The notes beneath the pieces are model-generated. The model was given only the letters and a program-made list of their open reading frames with translations. It ran no database searches and was not told the DNA's origin. The translations under genes and the position numbers were made by a program. A DNA stretch of 64,000 bases from Trichomonas vaginalis G3 (lineage: Eukaryota > Parabasalia > Trichomonadida > Trichomonadidae): NCBI RefSeq assembly GCF_026262505.1, contig NC_067207.1, forward strand, positions 23,590,082-23,654,081, in the 5' to 3' direction. Below are positions 1 to 10,031 of this stretch, piece after piece. How positions within the stretch are numbered: position 1 is the stretch's first letter; the number at the start of each line of letters is the position of its first letter.

Positions 1-10
1 AATTTTCCCT

Positions 11-91
11 TAGGACGCCCATAAACCTCTCAAAAATGTGATGTAAATATCACAATTTTGAGAAATTTACACTAGGACGCCTTAGGACGCC
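11..91. repeat. TTAGGACGCC repeats around a hairpin
   Basis: The decamer TTAGGACGCC or a one-base variant occurs three times (about 11-20, 72-81 and 82-91). Between them lies a 14-bp hairpin (29-42 against 49-62, 13 of 14 positions pairing, 6-base loop). This looks like the end of a small repeat element cut by the window edge, but no second end is visible. Confidence 0.4.
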
Positions 92-1846
92 AACCCCCTT
101 TTTACCACTTTTTTAATTTTGCGGTATCATATTTTTGGAAAATCTTTATGAATATTATATAAAAAGTCTCTTTAATATCTATATTTCATATTTTTATCGA
201 TTTTTAAAGTTTTTGCGAAAAGTATTCAATTATTTTTGCTATTTGGTCGGGTAAATGTCAGATTTGCGACATTTTCTGATATGATATTCAGATTCTACGT
301 TGATAATAATGCATATAGAACCCTCTTGCTATTGTGTCAAAATTGCGAAACCGATAGCAAAAATATCTCGCAATATCAAAATTGAGATATTGAGTGAATT
401 AATAGCTTTATTCATTTATATACTAATATAATTTGAAATCCAGAAATAAAATGGCAAAATAATCAATTTGAAATGACAATATTTGAATAATATGAATAAA
501 ATCAATTTTATTGATCATAAATAAAATACATCTACACAATAAAGCTAAAAACACATCTTTGGATGCCTTTTATCGATGATTTTGACTGAGATTCTTCAAT
601 TTCATGAACCAAAGAGAATTATTCTAAAACTCAATGACATTTTTGTATATTTATTAGTTAAAGTCTAATATTCAATCTGTTAATCAATCAAATAGCATTT
701 TCACACAAAGAAATTGCTTATTTATCATAAAATTTAGATTTCAACTTATTTTCACAATATGATTGAGCTTTCATACAATATACAAACAAAGTGCTATATT
801 GAAATCCATTATATTATACTTTAACGCAGATATTCAATTCAATGAGCTTCATGAATCATATTTTAAACAAAGATAGTTATCCACATATGACATATTTATA
901 TAGTAATATCATTGATAGAATATCTACACAATTTTATTCTAATATGAATAAATTATTTCTGAATTTCTTCCAATTTTTATTTTCTGTTTATAGGTTGCTT
1001 CATAGTTTCAATGTTATTGATACTTACAGTTTCAACTCCTTCCAAACACATTTTATTTTTTAAATCATAATATTAACCATCATCTTTGGAAATTTGCAGG
1101 AGAAAATGAAACAATTTACTAGAATGGATTCACTATATATGTATTCTATATGACCAAAGGTAGATATTCATCAATATTATATTTGATATAATGAATACGA
1201 TACAGAATACTTCATTTTTAAGATTTCATAGCTAAATCTACTTCAGTTGATACTATAGTATGCTGAGGCAATTATAAACGATTTGATACGCTCATATTCA
1301 ATGAGAATTATCCTATTTAATTGCATAAATTTTATTAACATATGTGTTTAATAGCATAATATGATAGAGCATATTCTAGGCCATATAATGCCAAAGTTGA
1401 AAGACATGATGATCAGTATTTGAGGATTTTCAAGCTAAACTACGATTTTGACACGTAAATTTTGTCAGAAATTGTGAAATTTTGGTCTTGGTCGCGCCCG
1501 TAACAAAAATTTTGGTCTTCCCTCAAGAAACTGTTTGAAGAAATCAGAAAATTAGAGTTAGAAATAAATTCTCGACCATAATATAACTCGCCCGAGTCAC
1601 TTTTCGTCAGAATTTTTTTAGACACAAGTGATAATTATTTGATGTGAAAGTCGTCACTTAAACTTAAAAAGTTGACATTATTCTTTTTGAATGTTTGGCG
1701 CGCAAAAACGTCACTTTTCAAGAAAGTGACAAAAATAACGGTATATGAGAAGCACGATATTTCTGTAGTTTTGGATTTGTTTTAGATTGGAATTTATTAA
1801 AAATGCAATTTTGAAGAATTTCAAAAGGATGAATATTTTTGTTTTA
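92..1846. other. AT-rich intergenic region
   Basis: I see no supportable gene here. The open frames are short, very AT-rich and resemble no known family. Around 1640-1740 there are several scattered GTGAC/AAGTGAC motifs ahead of the next gene. Confidence 0.5.
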
Positions 1847-1852
1847 TCACAA
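1847..1852 (+). promoter_or_regulatory. Inr-type transcription start, TCACAA
   Basis: TCACAA matches the Trichomonas initiator consensus TCA+1-Py-(T/A). The presumed +1 A at 1849 lies 21 bases before the ATG at 1870, which fits the very short leaders of this organism. Confidence 0.6.
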
Positions 1853-1869
1853 CAAAAAAATTTTTTTTG

Positions 1870-3153
1870 ATGTCATACCTGAGTGCCGATCAAATTCAAG
1901 GAATATTAACAAACCTAGCCTCTGAGTACGACCAACTTCTTGAAAACAGAACGAAGCTCCAGAATGACTGCACAAAACTTCGCGAATTTATCGATTCCCA
2001 AATTCAACAAATTCAAAACCTCAACTCTGATTTCGAAAAATTACGTGCTGAATATATGCAACACCAGGAAGAATTTGCAGCCCAAGAAATACATGCTGCC
2101 CAAAGACAACAACCGGCTCCTGAAACAGAAAAGCCTCAATCACCAATGGAGGAAGACCAGCAAGATTGGAAGGCCACCCCACTACCAGGCTCCGAGAAAT
2201 GTCCTGTTTACATATCTCTTGTTGCTGAAATTGTTGATTTTTCAATCATCTGCGCGACAGCCTATTCTCCTGATGGAACCTGCTTAGCTATCGGATCAAA
2301 TGCAATGAGAATTTACAATACCGAAAACGATAAATTTATCCTTCAATTTCAAATTGAAGGCGATAGCAGCCAGCCAAACTTCATCCGTTCCATTGCATGG
2401 ACACCCCATGGCAATCAGTTAATTTGTGGTGGCGAAGACCGCAAGCTTCGCGTTTTTGAACTCACAGAAGGTCAAGAAGAAAATGCAACCCCAATCAGAA
2501 CAATTGATTCCGAAGCAAGCATATTCCAAATTAAATTCATATCCGACGGTAAGTACTTTGTTACAGCAGCAGGCGATGGTTCCCTCTGTCTTTGGGATGC
2601 TCTTACATACTCCAAGCTTTGGACTCATAAGAGAATCGTAGAAAATGTTGTTGCTGCTTCTTTAGCAGTTTCTACAGATAACAAACTCGTCGCGGTCGGT
2701 TATGATGATAAAAACGTATGTATTTTCGATATAGACCAAAGAAAACTCTTACTTACTTCAGAATGCCATGCCGCTGGTGTTTACGCTATAGTATTTATAC
2801 CAAATACACACCGTTTGATCACTTCCTCCTTAGATGCATCAATCAAGATTTGGGACATCGTCGAAACAGGTGGAAATTACGAAATGAAGCTTCTTAATAC
2901 AATTAAACAGCACACAGACTACGTCTTGGCTGTTGCCGTTGATCCAACTGGTAAATGGTTGTTATCCGGTTCAAAGGATATGACAATGAAGCTTATCAAC
3001 CTTGAAATGGGTCAGGCTCTTTATAGTATCAAGAGCCACTCCAATTCAATCATTTCTTGTGATTTTAATCCAACATCTTTGGCATTTTGCTCTGGATCTG
3101 GAGATAAAACAGTTAAGATCTGGAACATTTCACCACCAGATGCTGTTGAGTAA
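1870..3153 (+). CDS. Tup1/Groucho-like WD40 repeat protein
   Basis: The protein is 427 residues. Residues 1-80 form an Asn/Gln/Leu-rich coiled coil like the oligomerisation region of Tup1-type co-repressors. An acidic Pro/Gln linker follows, then about seven WD40 blades from roughly residue 110 to the end. Visible blade ends include LCLWD, VCIFD, IKIWD, MKLIN and VKIWN. Proteins of this build act in the nucleus as co-repressor scaffolds, bridging DNA-binding factors and chromatin enzymes; that role is inferred from the architecture. The ATG at 1870 is preferred over an in-frame TTG three bases upstream, and an Inr sits 21 bases before it. The Tup1 assignment over a generic WD40 scaffold rests on the N-terminal coiled coil. 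Confidence 0.82.
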   Translation: MSYLSADQIQGILTNLASEYDQLLENRTKLQNDCTKLREFIDSQIQQIQNLNSDFEKLRAEYMQHQEEFAAQEIHAAQRQQPAPETEKPQSPMEEDQQDWKATPLPGSEKCPVYISLVAEIVDFSIICATAYSPDGTCLAIGSNAMRIYNTENDKFILQFQIEGDSSQPNFIRSIAWTPHGNQLICGGEDRKLRVFELTEGQEENATPIRTIDSEASIFQIKFISDGKYFVTAAGDGSLCLWDALTYSKLWTHKRIVENVVAASLAVSTDNKLVAVGYDDKNVCIFDIDQRKLLLTSECHAAGVYAIVFIPNTHRLITSSLDASIKIWDIVETGGNYEMKLLNTIKQHTDYVLAVAVDPTGKWLLSGSKDMTMKLINLEMGQALYSIKSHSNSIISCDFNPTSLAFCSGSGDKTVKIWNISPPDAVE

Positions 3154-3415
3154 GTCATAGATGTTTCATATATATATATATATTTGATTAATTCGAAAAA
3201 ATTATTTTTGCTTTTTTGATTGAACAAATAAACCTTTTTTGATAATTTAAATCTTTCATTATTTGCATGATGATATAATTCCGCTTAATTTTTTCTTGAT
3301 TTTTTACAAAAATTCTCAAAATTTAAAAATTCAAGTATAATAACAAAGAAAATAACATTTTATTTACTTACAATGTGCAAATATATCTAATTAATCTAAG
3401 TAATGAGGATTAATT

Positions 3416-4387
3416 TTATAATAATGGTTTTGTTTCTTCTTCAGTTCCTTTCTGCCTTGGAGGAGCCCATCTGTCTGATTCTTGGAAACCAAATCCATCA
3501 GGAATTTCACCAAATCTGAATGGTATGAACCAGGTTGGCAAATATTTCAAGGGTCCACAAACTTCTGTCCATCCAGAGCATGGACCATGGTAGAACTTCT
3601 TCTTCCATTTGTTCAAACGTTCAATAACTGTTGTATTTGTGAAGAGATTATATATTTGAATAAAAGTTTGCCCACAACCAACAACTGAAAAGAAACCTTC
3701 AATTCCAATCATTGTTAATACGATATACCACTTATAAGGAAATCCTATGAAAAATAGAATGTATACAGCTACGAGCCAACCAAATAACTGAAATATTGTG
3801 CCATTGATAAGAGCAAGAACAAACCATTTGTGGTTGTTTATACCAATCCAATGATCCATCCAGAAGCATGCATGGTCAGCTCGTAATATCATAAAACCGT
3901 ATTGACCTGAAAACCAACCTCTTTTTGGTATTTCTTTCTTCCTTGCAAAGTGAATTTGCTCTTTTGTTGTGGCATGTCCTTCAACTAATTCCATAAATGT
4001 GTATTTTTTCTTCTTTGTAAGTGACCAACTCCATGGAAGGTATCCAGGATTTCTCCTATGTGCAATTTCCATATTAAAAATAGCGTATAGGCAAAAGAAT
4101 GTTTCTGTGTATAAAGTGAAATGCATTTTTTCGGGAATTAAAGGAATGAAAATTTTATAATATAGATATAAATTAAATAGCATCATTGAAATAACTAACA
4201 AGTATGGAAACATTGTACAAGATGTATATTTGCAAAAAATACGACTTCGATTTTCATTTTTCCATATTAATCTTGAACCAAAAAGAAAATGCACTGGTGA
4301 TTTAATAGGGATTCCGTTTTCATCGAGGAATTCTGGATCATCTCTCGAAGGATCTGATTGACTACTTGGTTCTTCTTGTTTTTCCAT
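3416..4387 (-). CDS. DHHC-type palmitoyltransferase homologue with DHAC motif
   Basis: The protein is 323 residues with about four transmembrane segments (near residues 60-82, 90-107, 189-216 and 220-245), the zDHHC family layout. The cytosolic cysteine-rich domain lies near 154-189. The family pattern P-x-R-x-H-H-C ... D-H-H-C-P-W ... N-C-x-G-x-N-x-x-x-F aligns without gaps, but here it reads P-K-R-G-W-F-S ... D-H-A-C-F-W ... H-W-I-G-I-N-N-H-K-W-F. The catalytic Cys (near 174) is kept, while the second His of DHHC and the recognisable zinc-ligand Cys/His positions are replaced. Active enzymes attach palmitate to cytosolic Cys on membrane proteins; activity here is uncertain. The ATG at 4387 is chosen because an Inr (4403-4408) is 19 bases upstream. 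A 377-base gap with no gene lies upstream. Confidence 0.75.
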   Translation of the reverse strand: MEKQEEPSSQSDPSRDDPEFLDENGIPIKSPVHFLFGSRLIWKNENRSRIFCKYTSCTMFPYLLVISMMLFNLYLYYKIFIPLIPEKMHFTLYTETFFCLYAIFNMEIAHRRNPGYLPWSWSLTKKKKYTFMELVEGHATTKEQIHFARKKEIPKRGWFSGQYGFMILRADHACFWMDHWIGINNHKWFVLALINGTIFQLFGWLVAVYILFFIGFPYKWYIVLTMIGIEGFFSVVGCGQTFIQIYNLFTNTTVIERLNKWKKKFYHGPCSGWTEVCGPLKYLPTWFIPFRFGEIPDGFGFQESDRWAPPRQKGTEEETKPLL

Positions 4388-4402
4388 TTTATTTTTGAAT
4401 TC

Positions 4403-4408
4403 AAATGA
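4403..4408 (-). promoter_or_regulatory. Inr-type transcription start, TCATTT
   Basis: Read on the minus strand, TCATTT matches the Trichomonas initiator. It lies 19 bases before the ATG of the DHHC-type gene and rules out a TTG start that would overlap it. Confidence 0.55.
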
Positions 4409-4764
4409 CAATTTTATTCTTGAAAATCTGAAATTACGAGTTCTGAAGAGTTATCGATAAAATGAAAATATTTGGTTACAAGATAAAATTTGAAATATTT
4501 ACAAAATTTGATTGGATCTATCAAGTCAAAATCTTGGGTATGAATAAGTGTTCCTACCTTTGAAGATCCATCAAAAGTACATCTAATAATAACAAATGAA
4601 TATTTCATTGAAAGAAATAATCTTCAAATGGGATTGATTTGTTCAATAACAAAATTTCATAAAAGATAAGCAAAATTCAAAGTTATAATACTATATATTT
4701 TCGCTCTTTATTATAATATGTTTCCTTATATTATACAACTCGCAAATAAATAAAAATAAAAATA

Positions 4765-5691
4765 TTAAATACTTTCGTATCTGCTTGATCTATATCTCTT
4801 AGAGATTGTTCCCTGCAGTGTTATAGTGCAACTTGGAAATGGTTGATGCATTGGCTTTGGCAATCTCGGAATTGCAGCAAGACTCTTTGAGAAGAGTGTC
4901 TTATATTCTTTGATAGTTTCAAACATCTCTCTTGCTCCATCAGATGTAATTCTTGTATTTGGATCTGGATCAAGGCATCTCTCGACGATTTTATCTAAGA
5001 TTCCTCCAACTGATATGAGACTGATCTGCTGACCAGTGATGAGTGTTTTAATGTACTGCTGGGCATCATCAACAATGAATGGAAAACTGTTTGCAACGAT
5101 CTGGTGTGAGACTAAACCAAATGACCACATATCTGCTTCTTTATTGTTCCTGCGTTGAAGTTTAACTTCTTCCGGAGCTCTGTAAATCAGGTTGCTGAGC
5201 TCTGTTGACTGATCTTTGACGTGTAATCCGTAACCTATGAGTTTGGGATTTCCAAAGGAGTCGAAATATATATTGTCTGGATTCAAACATCCATGGTTCA
5301 TTCCATGTTCATGCAAGCAAATGATTCCATTAAGAATTCGGATGCATAATTTGATTTTGTCATTATAAAGCATATTTTTCTTTACTTTCAAGTAATCTTT
5401 AAGATTTCCGTTTGGTAAATCTTCCATGACAATAACGTCATATTTATGATCTTGAAAAACTTTTTCTACAGTTGGTAAACCACGACTGATAAGAGATTGA
5501 GCTAATTTGAGTTCTTTGTCAAGCTCTGGTTGCAATTCACTGTTAGTTAATAATTCACGATTAAAAATTTTTAAAAGTTTGTCTGCATAAGTAATCTCAT
5601 TAGTTGCAAACGCATATTGGATGATTCCATCTGAGGTTATAACTTTGTTGATGTTGTAGTTTCCGAGATGTTCAGGAAATGCATTTTTCAT
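4765..5691 (-). CDS. Protein kinase-fold protein, probable pseudokinase
   Basis: The protein is 308 residues, nearly all kinase fold. A lobe-1 segment with KLLKIF (about 38-43) may hold the VAIK lysine. The catalytic loop HRDLKPEN is replaced by HGCLNPDN (133-140), so the catalytic Asp is lost. DFG is replaced by GYG (153-155), losing the metal-binding Asp. No glycine-rich P-loop is visible at the N-terminus. Structural motifs survive (YRAPEE for APE, DMWSFG in subdomain IX, the late Arg of subdomain XI). It most likely acts as a scaffold or allosteric partner rather than a phosphotransferase; that is inferred from missing residues. The ATG at 5691 follows an Inr by a few bases. Confidence 0.78.
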   Translation of the reverse strand: MKNAFPEHLGNYNINKVITSDGIIQYAFATNEITYADKLLKIFNRELLTNSELQPELDKELKLAQSLISRGLPTVEKVFQDHKYDVIVMEDLPNGNLKDYLKVKKNMLYNDKIKLCIRILNGIICLHEHGMNHGCLNPDNIYFDSFGNPKLIGYGLHVKDQSTELSNLIYRAPEEVKLQRRNNKEADMWSFGLVSHQIVANSFPFIVDDAQQYIKTLITGQQISLISVGGILDKIVERCLDPDPNTRITSDGAREMFETIKEYKTLFSKSLAAIPRLPKPMHQPFPSCTITLQGTISKRYRSSRYESI

Positions 5692-5695
5692 TTTT

Positions 5696-5700
5696 AGTGA
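5696..5700 (-). promoter_or_regulatory. Inr-type transcription start, TCACT
   Basis: TCACT on the minus strand matches the initiator. The presumed +1 lies about 7 bases before the ATG at 5691, a typical very short leader. Confidence 0.55.
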
Positions 5701-7344
5701 AAAGTTGCTCAGAAAAAATTGATATTCATTTTACAATCAATTGAATTTTCAGTGTCAAAATTTTAAAACTACGAGCCAGAATATTTCAATACAAAATTCA
5801 CTTTCAATAAAAACGATTTTTCATTACGCAATAGATGAAAATATATGTAATTTTACGTATAGATTCTAAATTTATAATAATAATCGAGTTTTAGTATAAA
5901 ATATAAAAAAACGATAATTCTCAATTCATAAACACCTCATCCCCCGAATAATCTTTTAGATTTAATAAATTCTCAATACAATAAAAATGTAATATTAAAA
6001 AAAAGTTATGTTGAATTGAATTAGGAGAAAAGGAGTCGGTAAATCATATAAGCTCATTATATATATCTATAATTTTGGATCACGAAACAAAATTACTTTG
6101 AATTTGTGATGATGAATCAATTTTCATTAAAAAGTGAGATAATGATCATTTGGTAGAGTATATTATTTTGCATTCGGTGTGCCTGAGTTTGGAAAACATG
6201 ATTGAATCTGCTTCGATAAAAAATGAGTAGGTGCCAAAAGTGCTTACTCTTAAACAACCGTCGGATTTCCGGGTGAAATCGTGACACACTTTCGTCTTTC
6301 GTAGGCGGTGGTGGTTGTTACAAAAGGTAACTTCGAATGTAGCGTGAAATCTGCAAAAAAATTCTGAAATTTGAATGGAGAACACAAAAATTGAATAGTT
6401 TACGTCAATAAAAAAGAGAAAAATGAAGTCAATGTGTCTCGAACCTAGGACTTAGAGCACCAATCCCACTATTTATCCCATTACACTACATGCATCTTTC
6501 ACCTCAGTGAATGAGATCAACTATATGATAACTTTTTCCCCATTATATTCTTGTGGAAAAGTGACAAATAGCAACTTTGACCCTCTCTCGATAAAAAATA
6601 TGAAAGAAATCCAGACGAACCTACGGACATTATAAAGGATGGAACCGAAGTAGAATTATATGTTTCTATGCTATAACAATCTATTTTCAAGGTTCATTTT
6701 ATTAAGAGCGAATCACTATATAAAGATCTTTTTCCACAAACTGATGTGTAGTTATAATTAACATAATTTAAGTGATGAACTAGTTTATCCTCACACATGT
6801 ATTAAAGATTAACAATATTATGTGAGTATATGACATATAAAATATATGGAAAATTAATTTGAAATCATGAATGAAGCTTTATCAAAGCAACTAAGGTACA
6901 CCAATAATATGCTGTTAATGTCGATCTCCAATAAAGCATAAATTCTGTTTTATTTTATTGTTCAATAATGAATCTGATAAATCATCTTGGATCTGAAACA
7001 TTAGCACATGAAATATCAAATAAATTCTTAATAAAACTTATGCAATTAACATGTACTGTTCTATAACACATTAAAATATTAAGTTATTCTATTAGTTTTC
7101 TTATTAGCATAAGAATCTATTTTGTTTTGATATATCTCATTCATAACGTATTTACTACCTATATTACCAATGATAGGATCAGAATTTGATTCTTTCAAGT
7201 CATATCATTGACAAATAAGATAATAGACTGAAAAAAATTTGGAAAGGTGACCATCTTTTGGGGGTTAAAGGTGTGTTCTTTGTTTTCTTCCATCTATCAA
7301 AGTGGAAGAAATTTTTTACAAATTGAGAAACTTCCCCGGGGAAT
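5701..7344. other. Intergenic region with a degenerate tRNA-like stretch
   Basis: There is no convincing protein gene. On the minus strand about 6420-6500 carries an A-box-like TAGTGTAATGG and a B-box-like AGGTTCGAGAC spaced as in a tRNA, but the stems do not pair. I treat it as a tRNA-like remnant at best. Confidence 0.4.
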
Positions 7345-7350
7345 TCACAA
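7345..7350 (+). promoter_or_regulatory. Inr-type transcription start, TCACAA
   Basis: TCACAA matches the initiator; the +1 A is 18 bases before the Mre11 ATG at 7365. It argues against a longer start at an upstream GTG (7302). Confidence 0.6.
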
Positions 7351-7364
7351 AAAAAATTTCAAAA

Positions 7365-9053
7365 ATGGGAGAAAGTCAACAAGATACATTTAAAATCGCA
7401 ATATTTACAGACACACACATTGGATATGATGAACAAGATGCTATAACTGAAAAGGATTCTTTCAGAGCATTCAAAGAATGCGTCCAAAATGCTCATATTC
7501 AAAATGCAGACATAATTTTGCATGCAGGGGACTTCTTTAACGAGCGAAATCCATCTAGATACGCTGTTATAAAGACAATGAAAATATTAGATGAGTTCGT
7601 CATTGGCCAAGGAAATCCACCAGAAATTTTATACTCTGAAGGATTGAGTTCAGATCCAAACTGGCTTAATCCTAACATCAACATCAAGATACCTTTCTTC
7701 TGCATGCATGGAAATCACGATGCTCCAAATGGTCTCGGCTCCACATCTCCAATTCAACTTTTATCAGTCTCCAAGTACTTAAACTTCTTCAAGCCAGTAG
7801 ATATTAAGGAAACTATTGAACTCCAGCCTATTGTTTTGAAGCGAGGAACGATCAGAGTCGTAGTTTACGGATTAGGTTACATATTTGAAGAAAAGTTCAA
7901 AGAAGTAGTCATGGGGAAGAAGCTAAAACTCATTGCACCCGAAGAAGGTGAGTTTGAACGTACGTATACCATTCTAATGATCCATCAAAATATGTCATCA
8001 TATGATCATGACATTGGAGTCATGGCCACACGACTTTCCGATGCCATATGGAGTGAAACCAATCCCCACAACGTTGATTTGGTCATCTGGGGCCACGAAC
8101 ACGAAAATTTGATCCAAAGGAAAAAATACGGAAATATCTATGTTACACAGCCCGGCAGCACTGTTTATACACAGTTTAGGAAGAAAAACGCGATGCAGAG
8201 GTCAATGGCGATATTAACAATTTCTCAAAATCCTGATTTTGACAAATTTGAAGAGATTAAGCTAGAAAGTCCCAGAACATTCATTTACGACAAGATCGAG
8301 ATCGACAACAAAGGTCTCGGTTTTGAAAATGACAAATTAAATTATATCAAAGAACAAATTGACGACAAATTGTTAGAATTCATGGACAAAGATGGTAAAA
8401 CAATACCAAAGCGTCAACGTCCCATCATGAGAATCGATGTTGAATCAACTTTGAGTCCTTCATCACTAAATTTGAGAGGATTAGTTGATGAATACAAAGA
8501 ATTAGTTGCGAATCCGACGAAAATGTTCAGATATGTTGTTAAAAAGGCAAATTCCGGAACTAAACAATCCGAAAAGGCTGAAAAACAGACATCATATATT
8601 TCTGAACAAGAACACATCAAAATTGAAGACATTTTGTCTCAAAAAATCAGTCCGAGTGATTTGAATTTCATTTCTTTTGATTCTTTGAAAGATTCATTGA
8701 TGGAATACATAAACTCAGACAATATGTCGAAATCGAAGGCATTCGAAAACAATATAAACGCGGTATTTAATGAGAGAATTAACTACATCATAGAACAGTC
8801 AAAGAATAAACAGAAAGAAGTATATGATGCAAATAAAGCAAAAGAATTCATTCTAAACCAAAAAGAAAATTTGCCAACTGTCAAAAAAGAAAATATTGCA
8901 GAAATAAAAGGAAAGAAAAAGACTTCTGCACAACCTTCACCTCAGAAACCTTCCGTACACCAGGAATCGGAGGAAGAGAAAGAAGTCATAGAAGAAGAAC
9001 CAAAGAGAACTGTTGAAAGACCAAAGAGACCAAGAAGAAAAGCTACACAATAA
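7365..9053 (+). CDS. MRE11: Mre11 double-strand break repair nuclease
   Basis: The protein is 562 residues. The metallophosphoesterase motifs appear in order: DTHIG near residue 16, HAGDFF, CMHGNHD, the LMIHQN histidine and WGHEHE. These supply the two-manganese site of Mre11, the nuclease subunit of the Mre11-Rad50 complex that processes DNA ends in repair and meiosis. After the catalytic and capping domains (to about residue 400) comes a Lys/Glu-rich region ending in a basic tail (RPKRPRRK), suited to DNA binding. The ATG at 7365 is chosen because an Inr lies 18 bases upstream; the frame can be read from a GTG at 7302 but that would include the Inr. No catalytic residue appears missing. Confidence 0.93.
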   Translation: MGESQQDTFKIAIFTDTHIGYDEQDAITEKDSFRAFKECVQNAHIQNADIILHAGDFFNERNPSRYAVIKTMKILDEFVIGQGNPPEILYSEGLSSDPNWLNPNINIKIPFFCMHGNHDAPNGLGSTSPIQLLSVSKYLNFFKPVDIKETIELQPIVLKRGTIRVVVYGLGYIFEEKFKEVVMGKKLKLIAPEEGEFERTYTILMIHQNMSSYDHDIGVMATRLSDAIWSETNPHNVDLVIWGHEHENLIQRKKYGNIYVTQPGSTVYTQFRKKNAMQRSMAILTISQNPDFDKFEEIKLESPRTFIYDKIEIDNKGLGFENDKLNYIKEQIDDKLLEFMDKDGKTIPKRQRPIMRIDVESTLSPSSLNLRGLVDEYKELVANPTKMFRYVVKKANSGTKQSEKAEKQTSYISEQEHIKIEDILSQKISPSDLNFISFDSLKDSLMEYINSDNMSKSKAFENNINAVFNERINYIIEQSKNKQKEVYDANKAKEFILNQKENLPTVKKENIAEIKGKKKTSAQPSPQKPSVHQESEEEKEVIEEEPKRTVERPKRPRRKATQ

Positions 9054-9154
9054 AAAAAATTTAATGTATTTTGAAATTATAAATGATCGTTATTTTGAAT
9101 ATTTTTTTTATTTTCTGGGTTTTACATAGGGTGCAAAAAAATGCGCAAAAACGA

Positions 9155-9331
9155 TTAAGGGTGCACTTACGCCCCTATGACATGACATGACCCTTTTTCA
9201 ATGACGCTTCACGCCAGTTGTCAGAAATTTGAATTGAAAACATGACATGTTTAAGGTTATTTTTCAATAACGCTTCACGCCGGTTGTCATAAATTTGAAT
9301 TAAATTCAGATGGGCGTAAGTGCAGCCTTAA
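9155..9331. mobile_element. TTAA-flanked MITE-like element, copy 1
   Basis: A 177-bp segment is bounded by TTAA on both sides, with inverted ends starting GGGTGCACTTACGCCC (left) and, read inward, GGCTGCACTTACGCCC (right). The interior holds two similar stretches around CTTCACGCC(A/G)GTTGTCA. There is no coding capacity, as expected of a miniature element mobilised in trans by a TTAA-targeting (piggyBac-type) transposase. A second, shorter copy lies at 42200-42315. Confidence 0.65.
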
Positions 9332-9346
9332 GGTCGATGGAAAAAT

Positions 9347-9527
9347 GTGCGTTTTTAAAAAACCGCCGTTTGAGAGGAAAATTGAGAGCCCCGATGTATA
9401 CTTTTTGACATTGTCAAAAACTTTGAAAGGACCAAAAAAATTTTAGTGTCAGAAAGTTTACAAATGTATACTTTCTGACAAACAGACTCTCAGAAAGTAC
9501 TCAAACTGCGGTTTTTAATTTCCGCAC
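9347..9527. repeat. Short inverted-repeat element
   Basis: The left end (about 9347-9376) contains AAAAAACCGCCGTTTGAG. The right end, read inward from 9527, contains AAAAACCGCAGTTTGAG, and a GTGCG lies just outside both. The interior contains two TCAGAAAGT/ACTTTCTGA motifs. It looks like a second non-coding MITE-like element next to copy 1. No clear target duplication is seen. Confidence 0.45.
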
Positions 9528-9738
9528 TTTTTTTGGCGACCTTATTTAAAATTGAATTTGCAGATTTGGAGTTGACCATTATTAAAAATCAAATCCATTA
9601 AAAAAGAATGGCAATAGTTGCATATACAAAAAATAATAAAATAAAATAAAAAAAATATCAAATAGGAATCAAATTTATCAAAAGAAAAATCGAAGAAAAG
9701 CACTTGATCATGCAATGCTCTGCTCTACTATTGTGATA

Positions 9739-9740
9739 TC

Positions 9741-9744
<4 letters not shown>
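9739..9744. repeat. Left target-site duplication TCTATT
   Basis: TCTATT directly precedes the poly-A tip of the Maverick and recurs directly after the poly-T tip (34055-34060). Mavericks make 5-6 bp duplications. Confidence 0.8.
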
Positions 9745-9773
<29 letters not shown>

Positions 9774-9984
9774 TATTGGGGCTTCCAGGCACTTCGTGCC
9801 CTCTAGCCCCGAAGATGTTTAGTATAAATGAAGTTTTTATTCGGAAAATTGTTAGTCTTCTGGTGTGAATTCGGAGGACTCTTCTTCTTCCTCCATTGCT
9901 TCTGGGAAGAAGCCTTCTTCTGGGTCGAAAACATTATATAATGTGTCGCTTTTCACAAATTATATATGTTTTCATGTTTTGTCA
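9745..9984. repeat. Left terminal inverted repeat of the Maverick
   Basis: It starts with 27 A, then GGTATTGGGGCTTCCAGGCA, and matches the right end in inverse orientation almost base for base up to TTTTCATGTTTTGTCA. It is 60 bp longer than the right copy because of one internal segment (about 9861-9925). On the minus strand this segment continues a short acidic reading frame ending near 9858. Confidence 0.9.
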
Positions 9985-10031
9985 CTTTTCTGTCACTTTT
10001 CGGGTGAAAACATTTTTATTATTATATATAA

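Noticed and set aside
9745-9771. Poly-A as the tail of a retro-element
   Set aside because: It is mirrored by poly-T at 34035-34055 and is the tip of the Maverick terminal repeat.
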